Positions 1 to 5,412 of a stretch of DNA of 5,577 bases are shown in pieces. The notes beneath the pieces were generated by a model. That model was not told the origin of the DNA. It did not search any database and worked only from the letters and a program-made list of their open reading frames with translations. The position numbers and the translations under genes are program-made. The stretch comes from Kitasatospora aureofaciens (GTDB lineage Bacteria; Actinomycetota; Actinomycetes; Streptomycetales; Streptomycetaceae): NCBI GenBank assembly GCA_000720845.1, contig JODU01000063.1, forward strand, positions 1 through 5,577, given 5' to 3'. Numbering within the stretch: the first letter of the stretch is position 1; each line of letters begins with the position of its first letter.

Positions 1-756
1 GAGGGCGAGGGGGTCGCTGGCGCAGATGATGCCGGTGACGCCGCGTTCCAGGAGGCGGGTGGCGGCCGCCTGGCCGCCTTCCAGGGAGAACATGGCCCGT
101 TCCACGTGTGCGTCGGGGAGGGCGCCGTCGGCCGCCTCGGCGGCCTGCCGTGCGGCGGCCAGCTTCCGGCGCGAGGGGACGTGGTCGGAGGGGCCCAGCA
201 CCAGGCCGATGCGCTCGTGGCCGAGGGACGCCAGGTGCCGCCAGGACTGTCCCACGGCAACGGCGTCGTCGCAGGCGACGCAGGGGAAGCCGAGGTCGGG
301 GATGGAGGCGTTGACGAGCACCACGGGGATGTTGCGCTCGGCGAGCAGCCGGTAGTGGTCGTGCGGTGCGTCCGCCTGCGCGAACAGCCCGCCGCCGGCG
401 AAGACGACCCCGGAGACCTGCTGCTGGAGCAGCAGCTCGACGTAGTCGGCCTCCGAGACGCCGCCCTTGGTCTGGGTGCACAGCACCGGCGTCAGCCCCT
501 GCTGGGCGAGGGCGCCGCCGATGACCTCCGCGAACGCGGGGAAGATGGGGTTCTGCAGCTCGGGCAGGACCAGGCCGACCAGACGGGCGCGCTCGCCCCG
601 CAGCTGGGTGGGCCGCTCGTAGCCCAGGACGTCCAGGGCGCTGAGCACGGACTGCCGGGTCGTCTCCGAGACCCCCGGCTTGCCGTTGAGTACCCGGCTG
701 ACCGTGGCCTCGCTGACCCCAACCTTCTTCGCCACCTGAGCAAGTCGTCGTGTCAC
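1..756 (-). CDS. LacI-family transcriptional regulator, MalR-like, N-terminal 252 residues (3' end outside window)
   Basis: This is a DNA-binding repressor of the LacI/GalR family. Residues about 4-50 form the LacI helix-turn-helix, including VSEATVSRVLNGKPGVS followed by TTRQSVLSALDVLGYERP. Residues from about 58 onward begin the periplasmic-binding-protein-like sensor domain (LVGLVLPELQNPIFPAFAEV, then SLGHERIGLVLGP near 177-189). From memory, the N-terminus closely resembles streptomycete MalR, the maltose/maltodextrin repressor, but the effector is not determined by the sequence. The family is usually about 340 residues, so roughly 90 are missing beyond base 1. The GTG at 754-756 is the first start after an in-frame TGA (799-801) and keeps the helix-turn-helix intact; the next GTG (codon 8) would cut into it. 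No Shine-Dalgarno sequence precedes the start, so a leaderless mRNA is possible. The operator array at 760-794 ends four bases before the start codon, which suggests autoregulation. Confidence 0.93.
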   Translation of the reverse strand, partial: MTRRLAQVAKKVGVSEATVSRVLNGKPGVSETTRQSVLSALDVLGYERPTQLRGERARLVGLVLPELQNPIFPAFAEVIGGALAQQGLTPVLCTQTKGGVSEADYVELLLQQQVSGVVFAGGGLFAQADAPHDHYRLLAERNIPVVLVNASIPDLGFPCVACDDAVAVGQSWRHLASLGHERIGLVLGPSDHVPSRRKLAAARQAAEAADGALPDAHVERAMFSLEGGQAAATRLLERGVTGIICASDPLAL

Positions 757-759
757 GAA

Positions 760-794
760 CGCAAGACTAGCGCAAACCTCGCAAGAGGCTTGCG
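760..794 (-). promoter_or_regulatory. Composite LacI-type operator upstream of the MalR-like regulator
   Basis: Bases 780-794 form a 15-bp dyad, CGCAAG-AGG-CTTGCG on the plus strand. A further CGCAAG lies at 760-765, exactly 20 bp from the dyad's left half, and a near copy, CGCAAA, at 771-776. Read on the minus strand this is one inverted and three tandem YTTGCG boxes directly before the regulator's start codon. Such GCAAG/CTTGC boxes fit LacI/MalR-type operators (from memory, the streptomycete malE-malR region carries CTTGCAG boxes). The same core with the same spacing recurs at 5356-5390. Binding by the adjacent regulator is inference. Confidence 0.72.
764..769 (-). promoter_or_regulatory. 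Possible -10 hexamer for a leaderless regulator transcript
   Basis: The minus strand reads TAGTCT here, followed by seven bases and then the GTG start. With no ribosome-binding site visible, a transcript starting at or next to the GTG is plausible, as is common in streptomycetes. No good -35 box lies 16-19 bases further upstream; that space is taken by the CTTGCG boxes, so a bound repressor would cover the promoter. The match is weak and the call is tentative. Confidence 0.25.
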
Positions 795-810
795 CCAGTC
801 AGTGACCCGT

Positions 811-843
811 CCGACAGTACTGTCTGAGAAAAGCTACTGTCGG
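811..843 (-). promoter_or_regulatory. Nested ACTGTC dyads between the glucanase and regulator genes
   Basis: CCGACAGTA (811-819) and TACTGTCGG (835-843) are a perfect 9-bp inverted repeat separated by 15 bases. Within it, GACAGTACTGTC (813-824) is a perfect 12-bp palindrome, so the left arm can pair with either of two partners. On the minus strand this region follows the glucanase stop codon and precedes the regulator's operator. It could be a protein-binding site or part of the 3' hairpin structure of the glucanase mRNA; nothing in the sequence decides which. Confidence 0.4.
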
Positions 844-859
844 CCCCCGTTGCGGGCCG
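829..859 (-). terminator. Possible terminator of the glucanase gene
   Basis: Reading the minus strand just after the TAG at 863-865, a GC-rich stem CGGCCC/GGGCCG (859-854 with 846-841, 7-base loop) is followed eight bases later by TTTT (832-829). The stem is short and the T run is displaced, so this is a weak intrinsic terminator. Bases 841-843 are shared with the 811-843 inverted repeat, so the two stems cannot form at the same time. Confidence 0.4.
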
Positions 860-862
860 GTC

Positions 863-3800
863 CTACGGATTGCGGATGATCTTGAAGGTGGACGTGGTGT
901 TACGGATGTCCACGGCGTTGTCGCTGAGCTTCAGCCCGTTGAAGGTGACCTCACCGACCGCCGGTCCCTGCCCTCCCTCGGGCATCTCGTTGGCCCACAC
1001 CCCGAAACCGGACTTGGCGTCGAACGCGTCACCGCTCTTGTGCGCGCCGGTGACGGAGACGTCGGTGAAGACCGTGTCCTTGATCGGGAACTGCGGCTGT
1101 CCCTGCGCGTAGTTCGTCTGGAACATGATGCCGCTGTAGGTCGGGTCGACGATGTCGACGTTGTTGACCCGGATGCCCTGGAACACCTTGGACGCCGAGA
1201 ACACCCAGATGCCCGGGAAGGTCTGCCCGTTCCAGAAGTGCCCGCCGGCCCGGACGATCGAGACGTTCTCGAAGGTCGTCGGATCGGTGCCGAAGCCGTT
1301 CATCGGGTAGCCGAAGTCCAGCGAGCTGATGGTGATGCCCGAGTAGACCAGGGTGTCCGCGATGTGGATGTTCCGGAAGGTGTTGTTGTAGCCGCCGTAG
1401 ACGGCCAGTCCCGCGGCGCGCCAGGTCAGCGTCGTCGTGAGGTTCTCGTACAGGTTGTTCTTCATGTCCGCGCCGCCCGCGTCGATCGCCGAGAAGAGCG
1501 CGAAGCTGTCGTCACCGGTCGCCCGGGCGTCGTTGTTGGACACCAGGTTGTCGGTCGAGCCGTTGGTCATGTTGATGCCGTCGGCGAACATGTTGCGGAT
1601 CCGGGAGTTCTTGATCGTCATCCGGTCGGTGTTGGCGCCCCAGTACAGGCACACCATGTGCTCGTTCCAGATGTTGTCGATCACGATGTCGGAGGTGTTG
1701 GAGAAGTCGAACACCTTGCCCGGCCCGTCGATGCGGCTCGTGTAGTTGCCGAAGTAGGCGAAGTTCGCGAACGTCGAGCCCTTCGCACTCGCCTCGGCAC
1801 GGAAGCCGATGTCGGTGTTGTCCTGCGTCGTCGGCGCCTGGAACCTGGTGAACCAGGGGCCGGCGCCGATCACCTTCACCGCCTTGCCGTACACCTGGAA
1901 CTTGCTCGACGTCTGGTAGTCGCCGGGCGGCAGGTACACGCCGACGAGTTTGCCGGAGGTGTCCATGCGGACCTTGTCGAGCGCGTTCTGCACGTCCTGG
2001 TGGGTGAACCCGGCCGGTACGGCGTACGCCGCCGGGTCGGGGTTGGGCACCGCGGCGACCTGCTCCAGGTTGACGAAGTCGATCGCGTAGTCGGAGGTGT
2101 TCGCCGCGTCCTTCTGCAACCGGACGGTGCTGCCCGCCGGGACGGTCTCGCCCAGCATGAGGTGCGCCTCGTCGTAGATGTGCCGCGGGGCGCCCGCACC
2201 GGGGGAGTTGCCCGGCGAGGCCTCGGCACCGTACAGCCAGGCGTACTTCGACGTCAGCGGCAGCGCCTTCTCCATGACGCCGTCGACGTACACGTTCAGC
2301 GTGGCGTCGATGCCGCCGCCGCCCGGCGCGTCCGGGATCGAGAAGCGGGTCACCAGGGTGTTGGTGTCCGCCTTCGTGGTGAACTCGACGTACTCGCCGG
2401 TCTTGTCGAGGTGGACGGCCTTGCGGCCGGACGCCTCGCCCGCGAGGTCACCGATGGTGCGGTTGGGGCCGACCACGGTGGCACCGCCGCCGACCGTACC
2501 GTCCTCCGCCTCGTACATGTCGTACGGCATGTTCGCGCCGCGCCCGACGAACAACGGTTGCGTGGAGGTGTTGTTCTCCCGCTTCACCGGCAGTTCGTTC
2601 GCGTCGTCGGCGACCGTGACCTTCAGGGAGTACGAGCCGTTGGCCGCCTTCCAGGTGCCGAGGCTCACGGCCGGGGCCGTCGAACCGGCGGCGATGACAC
2701 CGGAGTGCGCGCCGGTCAGCGTCTTGACGGTGCCGCCCTTGCCGTCGAGCAGGGCGAGGGTCACCGCGTGGCTGCCGCCCGCGGAGTCCTGGGTGCCCTG
2801 GTTCTTCAGCGCGACCTTGAAGGTCACGTCGTCACCGGCGGCCGGACCGGACGGCGAGGTGGTGACGGCGGCGGCGACCAGGTCGGAGCTCTGCACCGGC
2901 TTGACGACCAGCGGTTCGGGCCGCGTGTAGGTGTTGTTGGTCTCGTTCTGCTCGATGATCTCGTTCGCCTCGTCGGCGACCGCGCTCAGTTCGTACGATC
3001 CGGCCTCGCGGGCCCCGAGGGACGCGCTGACCGTGCTCTCCGTACCCGCCTTCAGGGCGGGGACGTCGGCGGTGGCGACCTTGGTGCCGCCCAGTCGGAC
3101 GGCGACCTTGCCCGCCGGCGCGTCCGCGGCGCCGCCGTTGCGGACGGTGGCGGACACCGTGATCTCGTCCGACTCGACGGGGGAGCCGGGCGACGTGGCC
3201 AGCTTCGTCACCTCGAGGTCCGGGTTGGGCGCCGGGGTGCCGACGACCTGGAACTCGGCGAGCTGCCCGGCCGTCGCCCCGGTGTTGGAGGTGAACTTCA
3301 GCTGGACGTCCGCGGCTCGCCCGCCGACGGGGATCGTCACGCTGTTGCCGCCGCTCGCCGGGTCGAAGACGTAGTCCTTCGCGGCGACCAGGGAGGTGAA
3401 GCCGGACGCGTCCTGGGCGCGACCGAGCACCTGGATGTTCTGGGTGCGCTTCGACCAGCCGGCGTCGGGGTTCAGCTTGAGGACGACGCGGTCGACGTCC
3501 GCGTTCGCGCCCAGCTTCAGGGTCAGCGTGTTCGGGTAGCTGCCCGCCGCCCCCTCCCAGTAGGTGGAGGTGCTGTTGTCGTTGGCGTTCTCGGCGACGT
3601 AGGTGTGGACGACGGACGAGGCGCTGATGGGCTTGCCGACTGCCAGGTTCGAGCCCTCGCCGCCACTGCCGGTGCGGGTCACGGAGTTGCTGTTGCCCGA
3701 CTCGTTGCCGGCCGCGTCCTTCGCCCGCACGAAGTAGGTCACGTTCGCCGAGGCCGGCTGGGTGTCGGTGTAGGCGGTGACGTCACCGGCGACGCTCTTG

Positions 3801-5155
3801 CGCAGCTGGTTGTTGGCATAGACGTCGTATCCGGTGACGCCCCTGTCGTCGGTGGAGGCGGTCCACGTCAGCTTGACCTGACCGGCGGCCGGTTCGGTGA
3901 GGGCGAGGTTCGCGGGCGCGGTGGGCGCCTGGGTGTCACCGGTGTCGGCGCGGCGGGTGACCGAGTTGCTGTTGCCCGACTGGTTGCCGGCCGCGTCCCT
4001 CGCCCGCACGTAGTAGGTCACCGCCGTGCCGGCCGGCCTGGTGTCCGTGTAGGTGGTGACGTCACCGGCGACCGAGGTCAGCAGGTCGCCGTCGGCGTAG
4101 ATGTCGTATCCCGTGACGGCCGTGTCGTCCGAGGACGCGTTCCAGGTCAGCCTGATCTGCCCGGTGGCCGGTTCGGTGAACGCGAGGTTCGCCGGGGCCG
4201 TGGGCGCCTGGGTGTCACCCGTCTGCGGGCCGTAGACCTCCAGCTCGGAGACCTGGGCCGCGGGCTGACCGGTGTTGGCCGTCACCAGGACCCGCACATG
4301 GCGCGCGGTGGCCGCGTCGAAGGTGATCGTGGCCGACTGGCCGCCCGCCGCGTCGAAGGTGTACGCCTTGTCCGCGGTCAGGTCGGTGAAGTCCGAGCCG
4401 TTGTCACTGGCCTGGATCTTCAGGGTCTGGCTGCGGTTCGGCCAGCCGTCCGGCAGCCGCAGCACGACGCGGTCGACCCGGCGCGAGGAGCCGAGGTCGG
4501 CCTGGAGCCACTGCGGCAGGGCGTTGTTGGCGCTCTCCCAGTAGGTGGCCTTGTTGCCGTCGTTGCCGTTGCCGGGGGTGTACGCGCCCGTGGAACTGCT
4601 CGCCGTCAGCCGTCGGCCGGCGGCGAGGTTCACGGACGACTCCCCGGCCCCGTGCACCTCCAGCTCGGAGAGCTGAGCCGCCTGCCACCCGGTGTTCGCC
4701 GTGATGTTCACCCGCACGAACCGGGTCTGGGTGGCGGGGAAGGACACGGTGACCGTGTTGCCCGAACCGGGATCGAAGGCGTAGGTGGCGGACGTCTTCA
4801 GCGTGCTGAAGCCCGTGCCGTCGGCGCTGCCCTGGACCGAGAGCGTCTGATCGCGGCTCTCCCAGCCGGCGGGCAGTCGCAGGACGACCTCGTCGATCCG
4901 CTCGGTGGCACCGAGGTCGGTCTGGACCCACTGGGGCAGGCTGCTGCCGCCGCTCTGCCAGTACGTGCCCTGGTCACCGTCGGTGATGTTGGCGGCGCCG
5001 TACTCGCCGTGCGAGCTGCTCGCCGCCGTGGCGTCCCCCACGGCGATGTTGGGTCCACCGGCTGCCGTGGCCGACAGCAGCGGTCCTCCCAACGCCAGGA
5101 GACTGGCCGCGACCACCGTGCACAGGGCACGTGATCTCCAGTTCCGGTTTCTCAT
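863..5155 (-). CDS. Secreted multimodular alpha-1,3-glucanase / mycodextranase, glycoside hydrolase family 87
   Basis: This extracellular enzyme of 1430 residues is predicted to cleave alpha-1,3 bonds in insoluble alpha-glucan. Module order by residue: Sec signal peptide 1-31 (MRNRNWRSR, hydrophobic core, SATA/A cleavage area); F5/8C domains about 35-171 and 174-312; FN3 domains about 315-403 and 407-495; third F5/8C about 500-642; CARDB domains about 645-752 and 757-872 (each ending in a DEANE/DANE...NETNN/ENNTS signature); CBM6/35-like module about 878-1033 (starts YEAEDG); beta-helix catalytic domain about 1038-1430. In the catalytic domain, ADGIN (Asp1192) and TGDDS (Asp1215, Asp1216) match the three GH87 catalytic aspartates, with the 23-residue spacing I recall from Bacillus circulans Agl-KA (D1067, D1090, D1091). 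The ATG at 5153-5155 is chosen because it starts the signal peptide and follows GGGGA. No cell-wall anchor or sorting motif is visible. Choosing between alpha-1,3-glucanase and mycodextranase is beyond what motifs show. Confidence 0.9.
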   Translation of the reverse strand: MRNRNWRSRALCTVVAASLLALGGPLLSATAAGGPNIAVGDATAASSSHGEYGAANITDGDQGTYWQSGGSSLPQWVQTDLGATERIDEVVLRLPAGWESRDQTLSVQGSADGTGFSTLKTSATYAFDPGSGNTVTVSFPATQTRFVRVNITANTGWQAAQLSELEVHGAGESSVNLAAGRRLTASSSTGAYTPGNGNDGNKATYWESANNALPQWLQADLGSSRRVDRVVLRLPDGWPNRSQTLKIQASDNGSDFTDLTADKAYTFDAAGGQSATITFDAATARHVRVLVTANTGQPAAQVSELEVYGPQTGDTQAPTAPANLAFTEPATGQIRLTWNASSDDTAVTGYDIYADGDLLTSVAGDVTTYTDTRPAGTAVTYYVRARDAAGNQSGNSNSVTRRADTGDTQAPTAPANLALTEPAAGQVKLTWTASTDDRGVTGYDVYANNQLRKSVAGDVTAYTDTQPASANVTYFVRAKDAAGNESGNSNSVTRTGSGGEGSNLAVGKPISASSVVHTYVAENANDNSTSTYWEGAAGSYPNTLTLKLGANADVDRVVLKLNPDAGWSKRTQNIQVLGRAQDASGFTSLVAAKDYVFDPASGGNSVTIPVGGRAADVQLKFTSNTGATAGQLAEFQVVGTPAPNPDLEVTKLATSPGSPVESDEITVSATVRNGGAADAPAGKVAVRLGGTKVATADVPALKAGTESTVSASLGAREAGSYELSAVADEANEIIEQNETNNTYTRPEPLVVKPVQSSDLVAAAVTTSPSGPAAGDDVTFKVALKNQGTQDSAGGSHAVTLALLDGKGGTVKTLTGAHSGVIAAGSTAPAVSLGTWKAANGSYSLKVTVADDANELPVKRENNTSTQPLFVGRGANMPYDMYEAEDGTVGGGATVVGPNRTIGDLAGEASGRKAVHLDKTGEYVEFTTKADTNTLVTRFSIPDAPGGGGIDATLNVYVDGVMEKALPLTSKYAWLYGAEASPGNSPGAGAPRHIYDEAHLMLGETVPAGSTVRLQKDAANTSDYAIDFVNLEQVAAVPNPDPAAYAVPAGFTHQDVQNALDKVRMDTSGKLVGVYLPPGDYQTSSKFQVYGKAVKVIGAGPWFTRFQAPTTQDNTDIGFRAEASAKGSTFANFAYFGNYTSRIDGPGKVFDFSNTSDIVIDNIWNEHMVCLYWGANTDRMTIKNSRIRNMFADGINMTNGSTDNLVSNNDARATGDDSFALFSAIDAGGADMKNNLYENLTTTLTWRAAGLAVYGGYNNTFRNIHIADTLVYSGITISSLDFGYPMNGFGTDPTTFENVSIVRAGGHFWNGQTFPGIWVFSASKVFQGIRVNNVDIVDPTYSGIMFQTNYAQGQPQFPIKDTVFTDVSVTGAHKSGDAFDAKSGFGVWANEMPEGGQGPAVGEVTFNGLKLSDNAVDIRNTTSTFKIIRNP
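866..2044 (-). other. GH87 catalytic beta-helix domain
   Basis: This stretch codes for residues about 1038-1430. It opens with AVPAGFTHQDVQNALDKV and a YLPPGDY segment typical of pectate-lyase-like beta-helix entry strands. It continues with repeated short beta-helix turns rich in Asn, Ile and Val, such as SDIVIDNIWNEH and RMTIKNSRIRNMF. The putative catalytic aspartates are encoded at 1580-1582 (Asp1192), 1511-1513 (Asp1215) and 1508-1510 (Asp1216). The frame is intact to the stop and the C-terminus ends within the fold, so the domain looks complete. Confidence 0.85.
2057..2524 (-). other. CBM6/35-like carbohydrate-binding module
   Basis: Residues about 878-1033 start with YEAEDGTVGG and include GRKAVHLDKTGEYVEF and a closing YAIDFVNLEQV. 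This is the usual beginning and end of CBM6/CBM35-type beta-sandwich modules. Such a module next to a GH87 catalytic domain is known in bacterial alpha-1,3-glucanases. The exact CBM family cannot be settled by eye. Confidence 0.6.
2540..3223 (-). other. Two tandem CARDB (adhesion-type) domains
   Basis: Residues about 645-752 and 757-872 each begin PDLEVTKL- or SDLVAAAV-like and contain an N-terminal GD/SDEITVSATVRNGG-type strand pair. They end with ADEANEIIEQNETNN and ADDANELPVKRENNTS, the recurrent CARDB ending. CARDB domains are Ig-like beta-sandwiches found in secreted and cell-adhesion proteins. Here they may act as a rigid spacer between the sugar-binding head and the catalytic end. The two copies are clearly diverged from each other. 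Confidence 0.75.
3230..3658 (-). other. Third F5/8C domain, diverged
   Basis: Residues about 500-642 keep the F5/8C landmarks NLAVGKPISASS, TYWEG, VDRVVLKLN and QLAEFQVVG. They differ from the first two copies: the usual PQWVQTDLG is replaced by PNTLTLKLG, and LNPDAGW replaces LPAGW. It is separated from the first two copies by the FN3 pair. Confidence 0.7.
3671..4213 (-). repeat. Tandem FN3 repeat pair, high DNA identity
   Basis: Two fibronectin type III domains (residues about 315-403 and 407-495) are encoded by direct repeats with a 279-base period. Both begin GDTQAPTAPANLA and end RDAAGNQSGNSNSVTR or KDAAGNESGNSNSVTR. At the DNA level they share exact runs such as GTGGGCGCCTGGGTGTCACC, GAGTTGCTGTTGCCCGACT and GTGACGTCACCGGCGAC; by eye about four fifths of positions agree. 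This points to a fairly recent internal duplication, or to homogenisation between copies. Confidence 0.85.
4220..5053 (-). repeat. Tandem F5/8C (discoidin/CBM32-like) repeat pair
   Basis: Residues about 35-171 and 174-312 are two adjacent copies of an F5/8 type C domain. Shared landmarks are TYWQSG/TYWESA, LPQWVQTDLG/LPQWLQADLG, VVLRLPAGW/VVLRLPDGW, TANTGWQAAQLSELEVHG and TANTGQPAAQVSELEVYG. Such domains bind glycans and in known alpha-1,3-glucanases help attach the enzyme to insoluble glucan. Copies 1 and 2 are far more alike than either is to copy 3 at 3230-3658. Confidence 0.85.
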
Positions 5156-5158
5156 CTG

Positions 5159-5163
5159 TCCCC
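5159..5163 (-). promoter_or_regulatory. Ribosome-binding site for the glucanase
   Basis: The minus strand reads GGGGA, then CAG, then ATG at 5155. The spacing is on the short side. The site lies inside the alternative upstream start at 5167 (ATG-TGG-GGA-CAG-ATG), which itself has no purine-rich sequence before it, so it favours the ATG at 5155. Confidence 0.5.
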
Positions 5164-5170
5164 ACATCAG

Positions 5171-5242
5171 GTAGACACTCAATGTTCTCTGGCATTTACG
5201 CTGAGCGCTCGCAGAGTTGCAGAGAAATGTTGAGTCGTCTAC
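5171..5242 (-). promoter_or_regulatory. Long imperfect inverted repeat in the glucanase leader region
   Basis: The arms at 5171-5191 and 5220-5242 can form about 19 base pairs: GTAGAC/GTCTAC (6), ACTCAA/TTGAGT (6, after one bulged G) and TTCTCTG/CAGAGAA (7, after a small 3/2 internal loop). The 28-base loop contains the palindrome GAGCGCTC (5203-5210). The structure ends 15 bases before the ATG. It could act as a leader hairpin if transcription starts upstream of 5242, or as a DNA operator if transcription starts within it. No named riboswitch is recognised. Confidence 0.5.
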
Positions 5243-5274
5243 AGGGTGAGCAGCGGAAAGTCGGCACACGGCAG

Positions 5275-5303
5275 CGCCCGGTGGGGGCGGTGAGAACCGG
5301 GCG
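5275..5303 (-). terminator. GC-rich hairpin, possible terminator of the upstream LacI gene
   Basis: CGCCCGGT (5275-5282) and ACCGGGCG (5296-5303) are a perfect 8-bp inverted repeat with a 13-base loop. On the minus strand it lies 110 bases after the stop of the 5577-5413 gene and is followed by no clear T run. Actinomycete terminators often lack one, but a leader hairpin of the glucanase transcript is equally possible. Confidence 0.3.
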
Positions 5304-5339
5304 GGCGCCGGGGCATGCCTCGGATCAGCGGCTTTCACG

Positions 5340-5356
5340 GGCTACGTCGGGTAGCC
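5340..5356. promoter_or_regulatory. Small dyad next to the upstream operator
   Basis: GGCTAC (5340-5345) and GTAGCC (5351-5356) form a perfect 6-bp inverted repeat with a 5-base loop. Its right edge overlaps the first base of the CGCAAG box at 5356-5361. It may extend the operator or be a small hairpin; the function is unknown. Confidence 0.3.
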
Positions 5357-5390
5357 GCAAGCCACTGTCATTTCCCGCAAGGAACTTGCG
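5356..5390 (-). promoter_or_regulatory. Composite LacI-type operator upstream of the glucanase
   Basis: Bases 5376-5390 form the 15-bp dyad CGCAAG-GAA-CTTGCG and another CGCAAG lies at 5356-5361, exactly 20 bp from the dyad's left half. This is the same geometry as 760-794. It sits 200 bases upstream of the glucanase ATG and 22 bases past the stop of the preceding LacI gene, so the promoter it controls is probably near it and would give a leader of well over 100 bases. The bound protein is not shown; the MalR-like regulator at 756-1 is the best candidate because its own gene carries the matching site. Confidence 0.7.
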
Positions 5391-5412
5391 GTGGAGAGGG
5401 GGCGGAGTACCG

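Noticed and set aside
106..879. A plus-strand open frame across the MalR-like regulator and the spacer
   Set aside because: Its product has no recognisable family and is compositionally biased, and it overlaps a clear LacI gene and its operator.
863..960. Possible cell-wall anchor or sorting signal at the glucanase C-terminus
   Set aside because: The protein ends in TSTFKIIRNP with no LPXTG-like motif, hydrophobic tail or basic end, so free secretion is the better reading.
3793..3800. A lone CTTGCG inside the second FN3 coding repeat
   Set aside because: It is a single half-site with no inverted partner at the expected spacing and lies in coding sequence, so it is most likely chance.
1040..5134. 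A 4-kb open frame on the plus strand opposite the glucanase
   Set aside because: It translates to low-complexity Val/Arg/Gly/Asp-rich sequence with no recognisable domain. Long antisense frames arise when the real gene has G or C at nearly every third codon position. The minus-strand frame encodes coherent domains throughout.
5165..5167. Alternative glucanase start at ATG 5167, four codons upstream
   Set aside because: No purine-rich ribosome site precedes it, while the ATG at 5155 has GGGGA. The difference is small and the signal peptide would work either way.
5156..5338. In-frame extension of the glucanase N-terminus to the GTG at 5338
   Set aside because: The extra 61 residues are Pro/Ala-rich and do not look like a signal sequence. 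They would bury the signal peptide inside the protein and place the GGGGA ribosome site and the leader dyad within coding sequence.
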